A stretch of DNA of 64,000 nt from Mycosarcoma maydis. Its lineage: Eukaryota; Basidiomycota; Ustilaginomycetes; Ustilaginales. The notes under the pieces were generated by a model that was not told the DNA's origin, ran no database searches, and saw only the letters and a list, made by a program, of their open reading frames with translations. This document shows positions 20,604-30,475 of the stretch, piece after piece (the stretch's first letter is position 1; the number at the start of each line of letters is the position of its first letter). A program made the position numbers and the translations under genes. The DNA lies in NCBI RefSeq assembly GCF_000328475.2, contig NC_026480.1, forward strand, positions 248,001-312,000. The letters are read 5' to 3'.

Positions 20604-20712
20604 GGTTGCTTCGTCCAGTGGTAGGATACCTCTTTCGGGTTAAACCCGGTGTGGTGCACACCAGCTTCTTGAAATATAGAGGTGGTCGTGGGTTCGAATC
20701 CCACAGTGACCC
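20604..20712 (+). tRNA. tRNA-Pro(CGG) with a 37-nt intron
   Basis: All arms can be folded: acceptor GGTTGCT with AGTGACC (two G-T pairs), D arm GTCC/GGAT around AGTGGTA, anticodon stem CCTCT/AGAGG, variable loop TGGTC, T arm GTGGG-TTCGAAT-CCCAC, discriminator C73 at 20712. The anticodon loop reads TTCGGG then T, giving CGG at 20636-20638, which decodes CCG proline codons; C73 fits eukaryotic tRNA-Pro. An intron lies at the canonical site after position 37 (20640-20676). It contains ACCCG, which can pair with CGGGT across the anticodon, the usual pre-tRNA intron fold. The mature length is 72 nt without CCA. A T-run (TTTTTTTT, near 20722) follows and would terminate RNA polymerase III. Confidence 0.93.
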
Positions 20713-21822
20713 CTGATTCAATTTTTTTTAATGTTTTTGGTCCTTTCCCGCCGCAGGATTGCAAGCTTGAAAGGGTTGCGATGGTAATGTTACCTAAAGC
20801 ACATCAAAGAACGTGCACTCAATCACGAATGCTTTCAACGAGCGCGATCCTCAGGCTGCTGCCGCGATGCGTTGTGACAGACTCGAGAGCAGTTGCAAAA
20901 GGTCAAGACCGTTGTCCAGTTTAATGAGTGACAAGGCCGTCACGACAGTGCAAGTTCAAGTTCATGTAGAGGTCGTCATATTTCAGTGCGGATACAGAGA
21001 TTGGCTACCTAGGAAGAGAGAATGCAGCACATAGAGATGGGCACGAAGAGCTGCAGACTCGGCTATTCGCGACAATCGACGCAATATCTAGCGCGCACTA
21101 AAGGAGGCAAAGGAGGCAAAGGGAAGCGGTCTGACCGGGAGGCAGAGAGACGACAAGCGTAGCAAAACGCGGCTACTCGCAGGGGCAGCTTTGGTGGGCA
21201 GCGTCGAGCACCGTCTCTGCTGAACTTTGTCGCAATGACAATTCTCGCATCGTCAGTCGCGCGGCTTGGCAGGTGGACAGTACACTCCGCTGCGCTGTGC
21301 GCAGCTAGACTGCAGTAGCAATGGCGACAGGACTCTTAAGCTGTGCAAAACTTGGTATCGCAGCTGCTACGCCAGTCTGGAGTCCAAGCGACCTGCGATT
21401 GGCGCAGTATAGCTTGCACCCCAGCAGGTAGTTCTTGCACACGGCGCATGGTCAGGATTCGCGATTGTTTTCCACTCTCAGCGCCTGCAGGCGTACAATC
21501 GTGATTCGTGATTATACATCTGCACGAAAACGCGCTTCTGGCTTAACACTGTCTGTTTGTTTTTCAGTTTTCACGTTACCATCACGCAGCGTGCATGTTT
21601 CGCGGTAGGTTGGCTCAGGTCCAGTCAAGAGTCACGAGTCTCGAGTCTCGGCGCCTTTTCACGTTTCATGTTTGCGTGTCTGCGTTGACGACGAGAAGAG
21701 GATGTGGAGGTTAATGAGCCGAACACTCACGACCGATTGATGCATTACGATTCGTCGTGACTACGCTCTCGACCACCAACAACTGTCGCTTCTGTACATC
21801 AACAGCATCGAACGATCTCAGC
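20713..21822. other. Intergenic region between tRNA-Pro and FUN14 gene
   Basis: Apart from the polymerase III T-run just after the tRNA, no gene was recognised. Intergenic motif copies lie near 20820, 21497 (ATCGTGATTCGTGATT) and 21640 (GAGTCACGAGTCTCGAGTCTC). A direct repeat AAAGGAGGC occurs twice near 21099-21121. Confidence 0.5.
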
Positions 21823-22659
21823 ATGAGCGCATTTCCATTGATGAGGTCGGCCCCGCACGTCTGTCGAGTAAGTGACACGCGATTGTGTACGAATCATCGG
21901 GTGCTGATCGCTGACTGACCATGTGCGAATTGGTTGTGTACTTGCTCTCACACTTGTGCTTCCCGGAAACACGTCTAGGCTGCATCGATAACTGAAGCGC
22001 GGATCGGACTCAACATGCGCCTACCTCAGCAGGTGCGCACGTACTACGCCAAGCGAATTGACCCACGCACTCGATTTCAAGCCACATCGCGCACCGTCCA
22101 AGCGCGCATCATGAGCGCGTCTACACCGGGGTCGTACTCGACCGTTCGTATGGGACTGATGCTCGCCGGTGGCTCGCTGATCGCCGCCGCCGGGCTGTCC
22201 GCATTTACCTCTTCTACCGTCCAATGCGAATCTGCGCGACCGTACGCTACGCCATCTGTCCCCATAAATGTCTCCACCAAAGCCGACACCACAACCGTCT
22301 CCACCGAGCCTCAAAGCATCGTCAACGTCTATCAACTCTCGTTTGGCACCATCTGCGGTATCTGCGCCGGAGTATTCATCAAGAAGGGCCTCAAATTGAT
22401 CGCGTTTATCCTCGGAGGCTGCTACATCTTGCTGCAGTACCTCAACAGCCAACAGCTGATCAAGGTCAACTGGTCGGCCATCAATTCCAGATACGATAAG
22501 CTGGTCGGAAGCGCTGCTGGTCCAGACCAAAATGCCAAAGGCTTCCAGCGCAGTACCGCACAGACAATCTGGAAGCGTACGACCAACTTCTTGGTAGCAG
22601 ACTTTCAGCCTAGAGCAACCTTCATGGCTGGCCTGCTGCTAGGATTGCGCCTGGGATGA
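21823..22659 (+). CDS. FUN14-family mitochondrial membrane protein, 2 exons
   Basis: Exons 21823-21867 and 21979-22659 join in frame to 241 residues; the 111-nt intron has a GTAAGT donor and a TAG acceptor. Alternatively translation could start at the ATG at 22015 within exon 2, but the spliced form starts with an Arg/Ser-rich stretch (MSAFPLMRSAPHVCR) typical of mitochondrial targeting. Hydrophobic segments are MGLMLAGGSLIAAAGLSAFT and, in the conserved FUN14 domain (about residues 130-241), SFGTICGICAGVFIKKGLK followed by LIAFILGGCYILLQYL. The C-terminus ends ATFMAGLLLGLRLG, as usual in the family. The human member FUNDC1 is an outer-membrane mitophagy receptor; in fungi the role is less defined. 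No clear LC3/Atg8-interacting motif is obvious at the N-terminus. Confidence 0.85.
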
Positions 22660-23157
22660 GCGAGCTCGCGCTCAACTTTGCATGTCACAGTCTCAAATAA
22701 TGAAGAGTAGGATGTGCATGAAACATGAAATGCTAGCAATCTGAATCGTGAATGTGGATCTGTTCAAAGTGACCGAGGCGTGGTATGATGTCGAATTTGA
22801 ATCACGAATCAGCTTCAAAAGCAGTCACAGAGTCGTGATTCGTGATTTGCACGCACGTTTTGAGAGGCGGTGAATTGAGCGGGTATATGTGCGCTTCTTA
22901 CCGTTTTCAGCCAAGGCCAGAAACGAAAAGCAAAAAAAAAAAGACGATTAAAATGCGATTTTAAGGAAAGAAGAAATTCGTCAAGGACCCACATTCGTGA
23001 TTCACGATTATTCAGGATTGGTGAATTCTTTGCGCACAAGAGCGGGCGAGGGACGACATCGTGACTGTGCACTAACTATCGCGAACGGATGAAAATCTTT
23101 GCCTGTCGAACATCATCAGCATTCATATCAACTTGAGCGGCGATTGGGCGGTTAGAT
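22660..23157. other. Intergenic region with motif cluster, upstream of dihydroorotase
   Basis: No gene was recognised. The stretch contains motif copies near 22743, 22801, 22829-22848 and an inverted pair at 22993-23009 (ATTCGTG then ATTCACG), plus a poly-A run near 22931. It is probably the promoter of the dihydroorotase gene. Confidence 0.5.
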
Positions 23158-24342
23158 ATGTCAGTACAAGAGATCACGATTCCGGCGCCGGCCGATTTTC
23201 ACGTGCATCTGCGACAAGGAAAGATGTCGGAGCTCGTCACCCCGCACGTCGCCGAGGGAGGCGTCTCGCTTGCATATGTTATGCCCAACCTTGTACCTCC
23301 GATCACATCGACACAGCAAGCGATGGAATACCTCGAGCGCTTGCGAGCGCTTGCTCCTCAGACCATGTTCGTCGGCACGCTGTATCTATCGCCTGACTTG
23401 ACGCCGGCGGAAATCGCCAAGGCGGCTCAGAATGGTGTCCGAGGTGTCAAGAGCTATCCTCGTGGAGTCACTACGAACTCGGACAGCGGCATCGAGGATT
23501 ACGAGACCTACTATCCCATCTTTGAAGAGATGCAGAAACACGATATGGTCCTCAACTTGCACGGCGAGCTTCCTTCGAATGCAGACGCGGGCATCTGCGT
23601 GTTGAATGCCGAGGAAAAGTTTTTGACGCACCTGTTCAAGATCCACGGTGAATTTCCCAAGCTCAAGATCGTGCTGGAGCATGCGACCACCAGGAAGGCG
23701 GTCGAAGCCGTCAAGCAGTGTGGCGACACAGTGGGCTGTACCATCACACCGCATCACCTCGAGCTCATCGTGGATGACTGGGCGGGCAAGCCACTCAACT
23801 TTTGCAAGCCAGTCGCCAAATATCCCGATGACCGACAGGCGTTGCGCGACGTCATTCGCCAAGGTCATCCTCGCTTCTTCCTCGGCTCAGATTCGGCGCC
23901 GCACCCGTTGGCTAACAAGTATCCTTCCGCAGTCACACATGGCGCTCCTGGAACCAAAGCTTCTGCATCTGGCAGCGATCACCTCGAAGCTACTGGTGTC
24001 GTCTCGTGTGGTTGCGCAGCGGGCGTCTACACCTCGTCGATCCTTGTGCCTCTTTGCGCGACGCTGCTCGAAGCGTTTGGCGCGTTGGATCAACTTGCCA
24101 ACTACGTCAGCATCAACGGGCGCAACTTCTATGGCTACAACGATGATCAGCATGCCAAACACGGCAGCATAAAGCTTCGCAAGGTGCGCAGCCGATCATC
24201 GATTTCGCCAGCAGCTGCAACCGTTCCTGCAGTCTATGTCCATCCCGAGTTCCGAGAGGTGCCAGATTCAGATGCATCCAAGGTGCAAGTAGTGCCTTTC
24301 TGGGCGGGCAAGTGTCTCGGCTGGGAGATCGTCCGTTCGTGA
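23158..24342 (+). CDS. URA4: Dihydroorotase
   Basis: Intronless, 394 residues. The enzyme interconverts carbamoyl-aspartate and dihydroorotate in de novo pyrimidine synthesis. Metal-site motifs of the PyrC/Ura4 class are all in place: HVH at H15/H17 within ADFHVHLRQG, the carbamylated lysine K98 (GVRGVKSYPRG), H135 (LNLHGE), H175 (LEHATT) and D244 (GSDSAPHP). The length is slightly above bacterial PyrC (about 348) and yeast Ura4 (364), mainly from a Ser/Ala-rich insert near residues 340-360 (RSRSSISPAAATVPAV). It is a free-standing dihydroorotase, not part of a CAD-type polypeptide, as usual in fungi. No neighbouring pyrimidine gene is present. Confidence 0.95.
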   Translation: MSVQEITIPAPADFHVHLRQGKMSELVTPHVAEGGVSLAYVMPNLVPPITSTQQAMEYLERLRALAPQTMFVGTLYLSPDLTPAEIAKAAQNGVRGVKSYPRGVTTNSDSGIEDYETYYPIFEEMQKHDMVLNLHGELPSNADAGICVLNAEEKFLTHLFKIHGEFPKLKIVLEHATTRKAVEAVKQCGDTVGCTITPHHLELIVDDWAGKPLNFCKPVAKYPDDRQALRDVIRQGHPRFFLGSDSAPHPLANKYPSAVTHGAPGTKASASGSDHLEATGVVSCGCAAGVYTSSILVPLCATLLEAFGALDQLANYVSINGRNFYGYNDDQHAKHGSIKLRKVRSRSSISPAAATVPAVYVHPEFREVPDSDASKVQVVPFWAGKCLGWEIVRS

Positions 24343-24497
24343 GTCGAGCGCTTGCGCTGTCGATGTATCGACGAGATACGCGCCAAGCCGCGTCTGGGCT
24401 TGATTGGTAGCCGAAATTCTCCTCGTTTTTGGGTTATTGTATCTTGTCTGTGTCGTTCCAGTGTGACTGCGGTACTGAGAAGAGGTAGAGCATCTCT

Positions 24498-24764
24498 TCA
24501 TTGCGCACGTGCGTTGATTCGCTCGTCCAAGGCCTGCGTATCGGTGGGACGCGCCTGGGAACAAGCAGGGTTGACGACAACCACGAGATTGAGCTCGGAA
24601 GTGTCAAGGTAATCATGGAATGCTCGCGAATCCAGACGGCAGTAAGTGATTCCGAACTTCGGACAGGCTCAAGCCGAGCACCAGAGCAAACGATCCACCT
24701 CTAGCATGCAAGTGCTACAGAGCGCGTGGGCGAGCAAGCCGAGCGCAGCAAGGTTGGCCTTCAT
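24498..24764 (-). pseudogene. Possible interrupted small secreted-protein gene
   Basis: On the minus strand an ATG at 24764 opens MKANLAALGLLAHALCSTC, which looks like a secretion signal (Lys2, then a Leu/Ala-rich core). The frame meets TGA at 24669-24671 after 31 codons. It then continues open for 56 further codons with coding-like composition (FGITYCRLDSRAFHDYLD, SELNLVVVVNPACSQARPT) to TGA at 24498. Either the first TGA is a disabling mutation or it is removed by an unseen intron; the only GT-AG choice I see that keeps frame is about 42 nt with a weak donor. No family was recognised. It could also be chance. Confidence 0.28.
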
Positions 24765-25712
24765 TCCGGATGTATCACGTCGCATGGATGAGTTTACTGG
24801 AGAATGTGAATCGAATCGTGAATACGGCGAAATTAGCGGCGAGTTGCGACGCTCTCTGATGGCGAGATTTGTGGGGCTGCGGGCTGCGCCAAACAATGAC
24901 AAATGACGATGCGCTGAGGCTGTCAGCTTGCTCAAGCTTCGCAACGCTCGGACAAGTCCGCAGCCGCCAAAAAAATTCACACAACTTTGATGAGCCCTCA
25001 CGAATTCCAAGACGATATGAACGCCGCCACATGTGAGCTCAGACAAACAAGCCGTCCGGACAAGAACAAGAAACAAGAAACAAGAAACGCTCGCTTCTCG
25101 CTGGCTCTTTCTGTCAAGCCCGAATCCGTCTCGTCTCGTGACCAATACAGAATCGTGAATTGTGAATCGTGAATGCCAAGATACGAGGCTTGGAGTAACT
25201 AGATTGCGCCCCACCCAATGAAACAATTTGGCGCTTTGATTGCGGACTTGTGAGGTGAGACGAGTCGTTTGTTGTCGATAACCTCTTGAGACGCTTGCTC
25301 GATCCGTGTGACATAACTTCTCTGTAGTCGTTCGCTCTTTGATGTCAACTCTGATAGCAGCCATTCTCTCGTTCCGGCGGAGATAGCTGCGATGGTGCAG
25401 AGATGACAAGGGTTCGAGAATCAATCCCTCTACCAAGTTCAAGCAAGCATGTAGGGTAGCAGACGTGATTATGCGCATTTCATTTGTATCGCCATCCATG
25501 AGTTGCGGCTCGGCTCTAGATCATCAGACAAAAACCCATGCCTTTGCGCATACCGTACTTGTACTCCAAGCCCCGATACTGCTGCACACACATGAAAGTG
25601 TGGGTGTAACAGGTAGTGGCCGGTATGAAAACGCGTTCAGACCAAAGTGCCTCATCTATGTTGTGATGTCGCTGCAATGGAGGGTGTGAAGCGCGCGGAT
25701 CGATCTCGATGC

Positions 25713-26138
25713 CTACCTAGTATTCGCAACCACTGCGTGCGTCTCACCTGGCCCTCTTCGGAGAGCACTGGTCTGCAGTATGACAGCTCCGAGGATACGC
25801 CTTGTGACGTAGTCAATAAGCCATCCAGTCTCCAACTCGAACTCCACAGATAAGCTCCAGTTCGAGTATGAGCCTATGTTCTGAGCCACAAAAAACAGTC
25901 TCGACAATATAGTCACGCCAGGGGCAATGTGCAGCCAACGGCGCCCAAACCATGTCGTCACGAAGAGGAAACAATCCAAATCGACCAAGTAGCTGTACCT
26001 AGGCTTAGTTAGTCGATCTAGAGGCAGTATTGTAGGCACCGACTCGCCCAGATCAGCGCAGAATCCTTCAGCTTCATCTATGTGCTGCAGCTTTGCCGCG
26101 CAAGAGCGGTCGAGCACAACTCGAGAATCAAAATGCAT
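25713..26138 (-). pseudogene. Possible degraded membrane-enzyme fragment
   Basis: A 141-codon open frame on the minus strand reads like part of a hydrophobic enzyme: LPLDRLTKPRYSYLVDLDCF, WLHIAPGVTILSRLFFVAQN, SNWSLSVEFELETGWLIDYV. The block FFVAQNIG...WSLSVEFEL resembles the FVQN...WSLSVE signature of acyltransferase-3 family membrane proteins. A multicopper-oxidase tail (IEWHLETG-like) with lost histidines is a weaker alternative. No upstream or downstream continuation and no start context were found, so if real it is a relic. Confidence 0.27.
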
Positions 26139-27327
26139 GAGGCGGTCTAGATGATGAAGTCAAAGCAGCCACAGACAATTGTTTGAGGCTGACGAGCCTT
26201 AAGATCGACAGACATAGTCACCCCAGGTTCTCACGGCTCGAAACCAAGCATGGATGTCATCACTCATATCATTGTGCTTGTTCACGTCGCCGGTCGACGA
26301 GGTCGCAAAGGTGCTATCTCCGCCTTCAGTTGTGGCTAGACGACCCAGTTGTATGCGGCCTCATCTCCGCCCACGCTGGGCAGATCTTGGGAGCGCGGAA
26401 AACCTTAATCCAGTCCTAGTTAGGCCAGACTTGTCCGCAAACCAAGCTACGGCGGCGGTTCGGTGGGCTCGATAGTTTGCAGCAGAAGCTTGCGCTTTCA
26501 AGCGCGCCTTCTGCCAGGTACAGCTTGGTGCACTTGCTTAACACTTTTCAGGCGACGGCGATAATCACAAATGCTATCGCTTTGAATGCCCATCGTCATA
26601 CGTTTTGCTTTTAAACAATCACGAATGCTTATCTGATGTCCGCAATTTCGTCCACGCGATGTTGCAAGGGTCTTGTGTCGAGATTTGCTGAGCCTTTTTC
26701 GAGCTGCGCCTGCCAACCGCGAGGGTGAAGTGGCGGGACAAACAGAAGCCAAGCTACTGCTCTTTGTTGCTCTTCTTGGTGTCGTCATTGCTGAGCTTGC
26801 TTGGCAACATGAAGTCGAGCTCGACCGTCGCTCTCTGCATGTTGATAACTCTGGAGAAGAACAAATTCGCGATGCAAGGTGCTACAGTACTTCCGTTTAT
26901 GAACTGAAAAAAAAAACGAGAACGTGGTGCTGGCTGGATGCATAATCAGCTGCGGCCGCATTCCAGACCTTCCATGTCTCTCAGGCGACTACTCTTGGCA
27001 CGGCGTGGCCACTAGTGAAGAGTAGCTTGCGCTGAACTCAGTCCAAGATAGTTGGCGCAGTCACACATTGGTCGATTTTTGCGCAATACGACGCAATCAC
27101 AATGAATGATTCAAATCTGCTCCGAGGCTTATAAGAAGTCAACATCACTTGCTTGCTCCTATGCCTTGAGATCGTAATCTCTGCCGTCTACTTATCCAGC
27201 CTCTGTTTGGCACAGCTGAGCGTTCTGTTCGACTCACAAATCGCACCTTCGACGCTGCTTGCGGACGTTGACACAACAAACTGTATTGAGCCCATAGCTG
27301 TCGGTCACACTGCCAGACCCAAACATC

Positions 27328-28737
27328 ATGTACTGGGCCAAGTCCCACGACTTGGTTTCCTCCATGTCAACGGGATGCTACCGCGGAACGAAGCTAATGC
27401 CGCAGACAGACAAGTTTGCGCCTCAGCAATTTGGCAATTCCAAGATCGATATCTATAACGATTCCGCAGCGGATGTGCCGACGACAATTCCACCACAGTT
27501 CGCGGATCAGGACCGTCAGCCACCGTATGAATCGCCGAAGACAAGCAAACAGAGTCCACTGGAACGTCCCGAGCGTGGCTACTTGACTTTCACTCACAGC
27601 AATCCATCTTCGTCGGCGAAGGCCACCATAGGTACCGATAGCCGATCCATGTCTCGGTGGTTCCGATCTCGGCATTTTCAAGCTGTGTGGGAGCGGCTCG
27701 ATTCGGGTTCTTCCGAAACACGTCCGTCACATCCATATACGGAGCTCATTAAACTTTGCATTTTGAAGCGACCCGAGGGAAAACTCACTCTCAACCAGCT
27801 CTATCGCGACCTTGAAGACAAGTTTCCCTTCTTTGCCGCTTCGCAAAAGGGCAAAGGCTGGAAGGTGAGTCTCATTTCTGTCTCATGGGTGGCGTCACGA
27901 GCTCTCAGCTGCAACAGCTGACAAACCACGTATTCTTGTCCATTGCCAAAAAAGAACACACTTCGACACAACTTGTCAACGCAAGCCTATTTCATCAAAT
28001 TGGACCGCGAGCATGGGCAGCTTGGCAAAGGGCACTACTGGGCCTACTGCCCTGATCTCGAGAAACCCACTTCGCTGGCTCAGAGCTCGGTTGTGCAGCT
28101 CTCATCTTTATGGCCTCCCTCTGTTAGCGCGACGACCGTTCTTCCTCGAGAAGAGTCTGCTCGCGAGCTCTCCAGTGCGACACACTTCAAGCACTCACTT
28201 GATTTCGATCCTTCACCTTCCACTTTGCCCCGCTTCGAGGACTACAGCCTTCGACAGGAGTGGCACGAGCTACCTCGGATTCACCATCCCCCAACCCACC
28301 GGTTGGCGCCCAAATTTCGTTCGTTCGCATCTCCAATCCCGAAGCGTCGCTCTTCTAGCCCTGCTCGACATACCAACTCACTCTCACATCATTCAAGCAA
28401 CGAATCCGGGCCGACCACCAGAATGCGATCAGCGACAATCCCGACTTTCTCGAGACTATCCTTCAAAACCCCAACGCAACAGCCCTCTTCTGCGTATGAC
28501 AGGCGCAGATCTGATTGTCTCTGGCAGAACAAAGATACAAATCCGCTCACATCCTCCACATCCTCCTTGTCGGACATTGTACGTGACAACAGCAACAGCA
28601 GCAGCAGCGAGTCGAGCGCGCAAAGTGACGACGCTATTTCGCGGCTTCCTCCTCTGCTCGACCTTCCTCTCCGCAGTGCTCCAGCACATCACAGCTTGGG
28701 TGACTATTACCTCTCTAACCCTATCTCGAGGCGTTAG
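27328..28737 (+). CDS. Forkhead transcription factor, 2 exons
   Basis: Exons 27328-27864 and 27955-28737 join to 439 residues. The 90-nt intron (GTGAGT donor, AAG acceptor) splits the forkhead domain between GKGWK and NTLRHNLSTQAYFIKLDR. The domain spans about residues 134-217: SHPYTELIKLCILKRPEGKL, LTLNQLYRDLEDKFPFF, the recognition helix NTLRHNLST, and the wing HGQLGKGHYWAYCPD. This is a bona fide winged helix, although the recognition helix departs from the usual NSIRHNLSLN. The remainder is Ser/Thr/Pro-rich and probably disordered, with a Ser-run near the C-terminus. It acts in the nucleus as a DNA-binding regulator; targets cannot be read from the sequence. Upstream exons cannot be excluded, but the ATG at 27328 is adequate. 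Confidence 0.85.
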
Positions 28738-29344
28738 GCCTGGGTTTCAGTTTGCTTGCGACTCGCGCAAACTAGCAACAGTGCTAACTGGGTGCTCGAG
28801 GCGGATCTCGTTTATCGAGCTTCGAAGCATTCTTCATACTCGCAAAGCCTATTCGTGCCCTGAACCCTTACCGCTGTCCCTTACGCGCTTGCTAGCAACT
28901 CCATCATTCACCATTCACAAATCTCTCGCCCTTCTTCCTCTCCGCCTCCTCCATTCACCGGACACTTTCTCCTTTGCTATCACATCTGTTACCCCGCCTC
29001 GTGCCCTGTATTCCCGTGGCTTGTTCTCGTGTCCGCTTGCTCTACATTCTGTAACCTGTTTCTCTGTGTTTTGTATTCACCCTGAAGCAATTCAACGCAA
29101 TTATACCGTGATCCCAGTCGACGTGACGTGACGTGCCAGGAAAGTCATGATGAGAACGAAATTCGTTAGAAAGGCGTCCACTCATAGCAAGGGCGGACCA
29201 TCGGTTTGGTCACTGTAAGATATGAGCCCTGACTGACCATCTCGGTGAAGCAGCAGTCTCATGTCTAGCTTTTCAAAGATGAAGCTTCATAAATCACTCG
29301 CCTACAAAGCAAAGACAACAGGACCACGTTTTGTAGTTGCTCGT
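28738..29344. other. Intergenic region between convergent genes
   Basis: This holds the 3' flanks of the forkhead gene (plus) and the Pro/His-rich protein (minus). The plus-strand frame that continues through here overlaps the forkhead gene in another phase and looks non-coding. Nothing else was recognised, and typical TCGTGA motifs are scarce, as expected between two gene ends. Confidence 0.45.
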
Positions 29345-30475
29345 CTAAAGAAAGTAACCGTTACGTACAGGAGCACGAGCATAGTGACTTGGGAGGTGTA
29401 TAGTAGTGTTGAAGCTAGATGCTATCTGATTGAAAGCAGCATCAGTGCGCGCATCGCTAGGTGGGATGCCGCTGGCGTTAAAAATGTCGATGCCTGTCGA
29501 GTCGATTCGACGCATCAAGCAAATCTTGAGTTCGTGTGAAGTGATGTTGACAATTTTCCATTCGGCACTAGAGGGAATGTCAATTTCAAAGATAACCTCG
29601 CCGCGTTCTTTGATACACTTCTCTGAGCTTGCTCCAGAGCCATCATTGCTACTGGTGCCATCCTTCCAATTGATCCTCGGGTAAGGTGAGTGGGGCGGAT
29701 GAGGTGGATGAGGGAAACCTGGAGCTGAGCATACGGGGGGACCAACTTCGCCGTCCCACACAAAAGTGACGCTCAAGCCTGCGAAAGAAGGTGCAATCTC
29801 AATACCCTGTCCGAACCAATCGAGTGGAGTTTGGATTTGAAGGGTGTTGCCAGGAATCAGATCGAAGCACTCTTGTATCCTTCCTGGACCACCGCGACGT
29901 CGAGGCGGAGGAGGGAGTGGGTGACTAAGAGGGCCATGAGGCGGCGAGCAAGGCGGATGAGAATTGCCGGACCCAAGAACAGGTAAACCATGTGGCGAAG
30001 GCCCGTCATGATCATGATGATGATAATGGTGAAGGCCGCTTCGATAAACATCACAGTCACCCTTTCTAACCCAAGTAAAGAGACTATTGTGATCAAACAG
30101 TTCAGGGCCGAAGATTGCCCAGAAGCCATTGGTACTTAAAAAAGCGACAAGAAGGGTGAACATGTACTTGAAGCCTCGTGAGAGGATCAGAACACGAGTA
30201 CTACTGCGTTGCGATCCGTGCTCTTGACCGACGCAGAGCTTGAGGTGGTCTTCGTTCAAGGCGCTTTTAAAGTTGCTATCCATGCGTTCCTCGTAAGAAG
30301 TGGAGAGAAGTAGTTCTTTCTCAAGGTCCGTGTTGAAGTTCTCTTGGTCTAGGGAGGTGGGAGGAGACATTTTGGAGGGGGAATTATGGGGTTGTAACAG
30401 CACTTTGTAATGGTCGGGGTCACACTCCTGTGACTTTATGTACTTTTTTCTGGGATGCCAACGGCGATTCGCCAT
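29345..30475 (-). CDS. Pro/His-rich single-span membrane protein, unknown function
   Basis: 376 residues from the first ATG (30475); an ATG at 30370 (MSPPTSL) has a better context with A at -3 and would give 341 residues. A cytosolic, charged N-terminal part is followed by one hydrophobic span (about residues 100-122, GFKYMFTLLVAFLSTNGFWA). Then come a His-rich stretch (GLHHYHHHDHDG) and a Pro-rich region with basic turn (PLPPPPRRRGG). The C-terminal 170 residues look folded (IQECFDLIPGNTLQIQTPLD, WFGQGIEIAPSFAGLSVTFV, GEVIFEIDIPSSAEWKIVNI), a likely beta-sandwich, with Asn-X-Ser/Thr sites. No signal peptide is seen, so type II topology with the globular part outside or in the lumen is inferred. 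The family was not recognised; a cell-surface or secretory-pathway protein is plausible. Confidence 0.72.
   Translation of the reverse strand: MANRRWHPRKKYIKSQECDPDHYKVLLQPHNSPSKMSPPTSLDQENFNTDLEKELLLSTSYEERMDSNFKSALNEDHLKLCVGQEHGSQRSSTRVLILSRGFKYMFTLLVAFLSTNGFWAIFGPELFDHNSLFTWVRKGDCDVYRSGLHHYHHHDHDGPSPHGLPVLGSGNSHPPCSPPHGPLSHPLPPPPRRRGGPGRIQECFDLIPGNTLQIQTPLDWFGQGIEIAPSFAGLSVTFVWDGEVGPPVCSAPGFPHPPHPPHSPYPRINWKDGTSSNDGSGASSEKCIKERGEVIFEIDIPSSAEWKIVNITSHELKICLMRRIDSTGIDIFNASGIPPSDARTDAAFNQIASSFNTTIHLPSHYARAPVRNGYFL

Larger units (their letters stand above)
24343..27327. other. Gene-poor 3 kb region with possible gene relics
   Basis: No intact gene was recognised. On the minus strand there are two protein-like relics, listed separately (24498-24764 and 25713-26138). 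Motif copies occur near 24807, 25149-25173 and 26618, but the middle (about 25200-26600) has very few, unlike other intergenic stretches here. A run of Met-started short frames around 26673-26945 is not convincing. The 3' end (about 27100-27327) should hold the promoter of the forkhead gene. Confidence 0.5.

Noticed and set aside
22657..24345. Stop-codon readthrough giving hidden peroxisomal signals, known in smuts for some glycolytic enzymes
   Set aside because: I looked for TGA followed by CTA after the gene ends in this window and found none; the extensions after the FUN14 and dihydroorotase stops do not give a targeting signal.
24669..25499. 276-codon minus-strand frame in the gene-poor region
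   Set aside because: Much of it is a translation of the intergenic TCGTGA repeat (HSRFTIHDS), so it is unlikely to be a gene; only its last 31 codons are kept as part of a possible relic.
26673..26945. 90-codon frame with a hydrophobic segment, and an overlapping frame starting MKSSSTVALC
   Set aside because: Two overlapping frames compete, neither has a convincing signal peptide with continuation, and there is no recognisable domain or splice pattern.
28013..29131. 372-codon plus-strand frame overlapping forkhead exon 2
   Set aside because: It overlaps the forkhead frame in another phase, and the forkhead signature at NTLRHNLST fixes the true phase. The part beyond 28737 looks like 3' flank.
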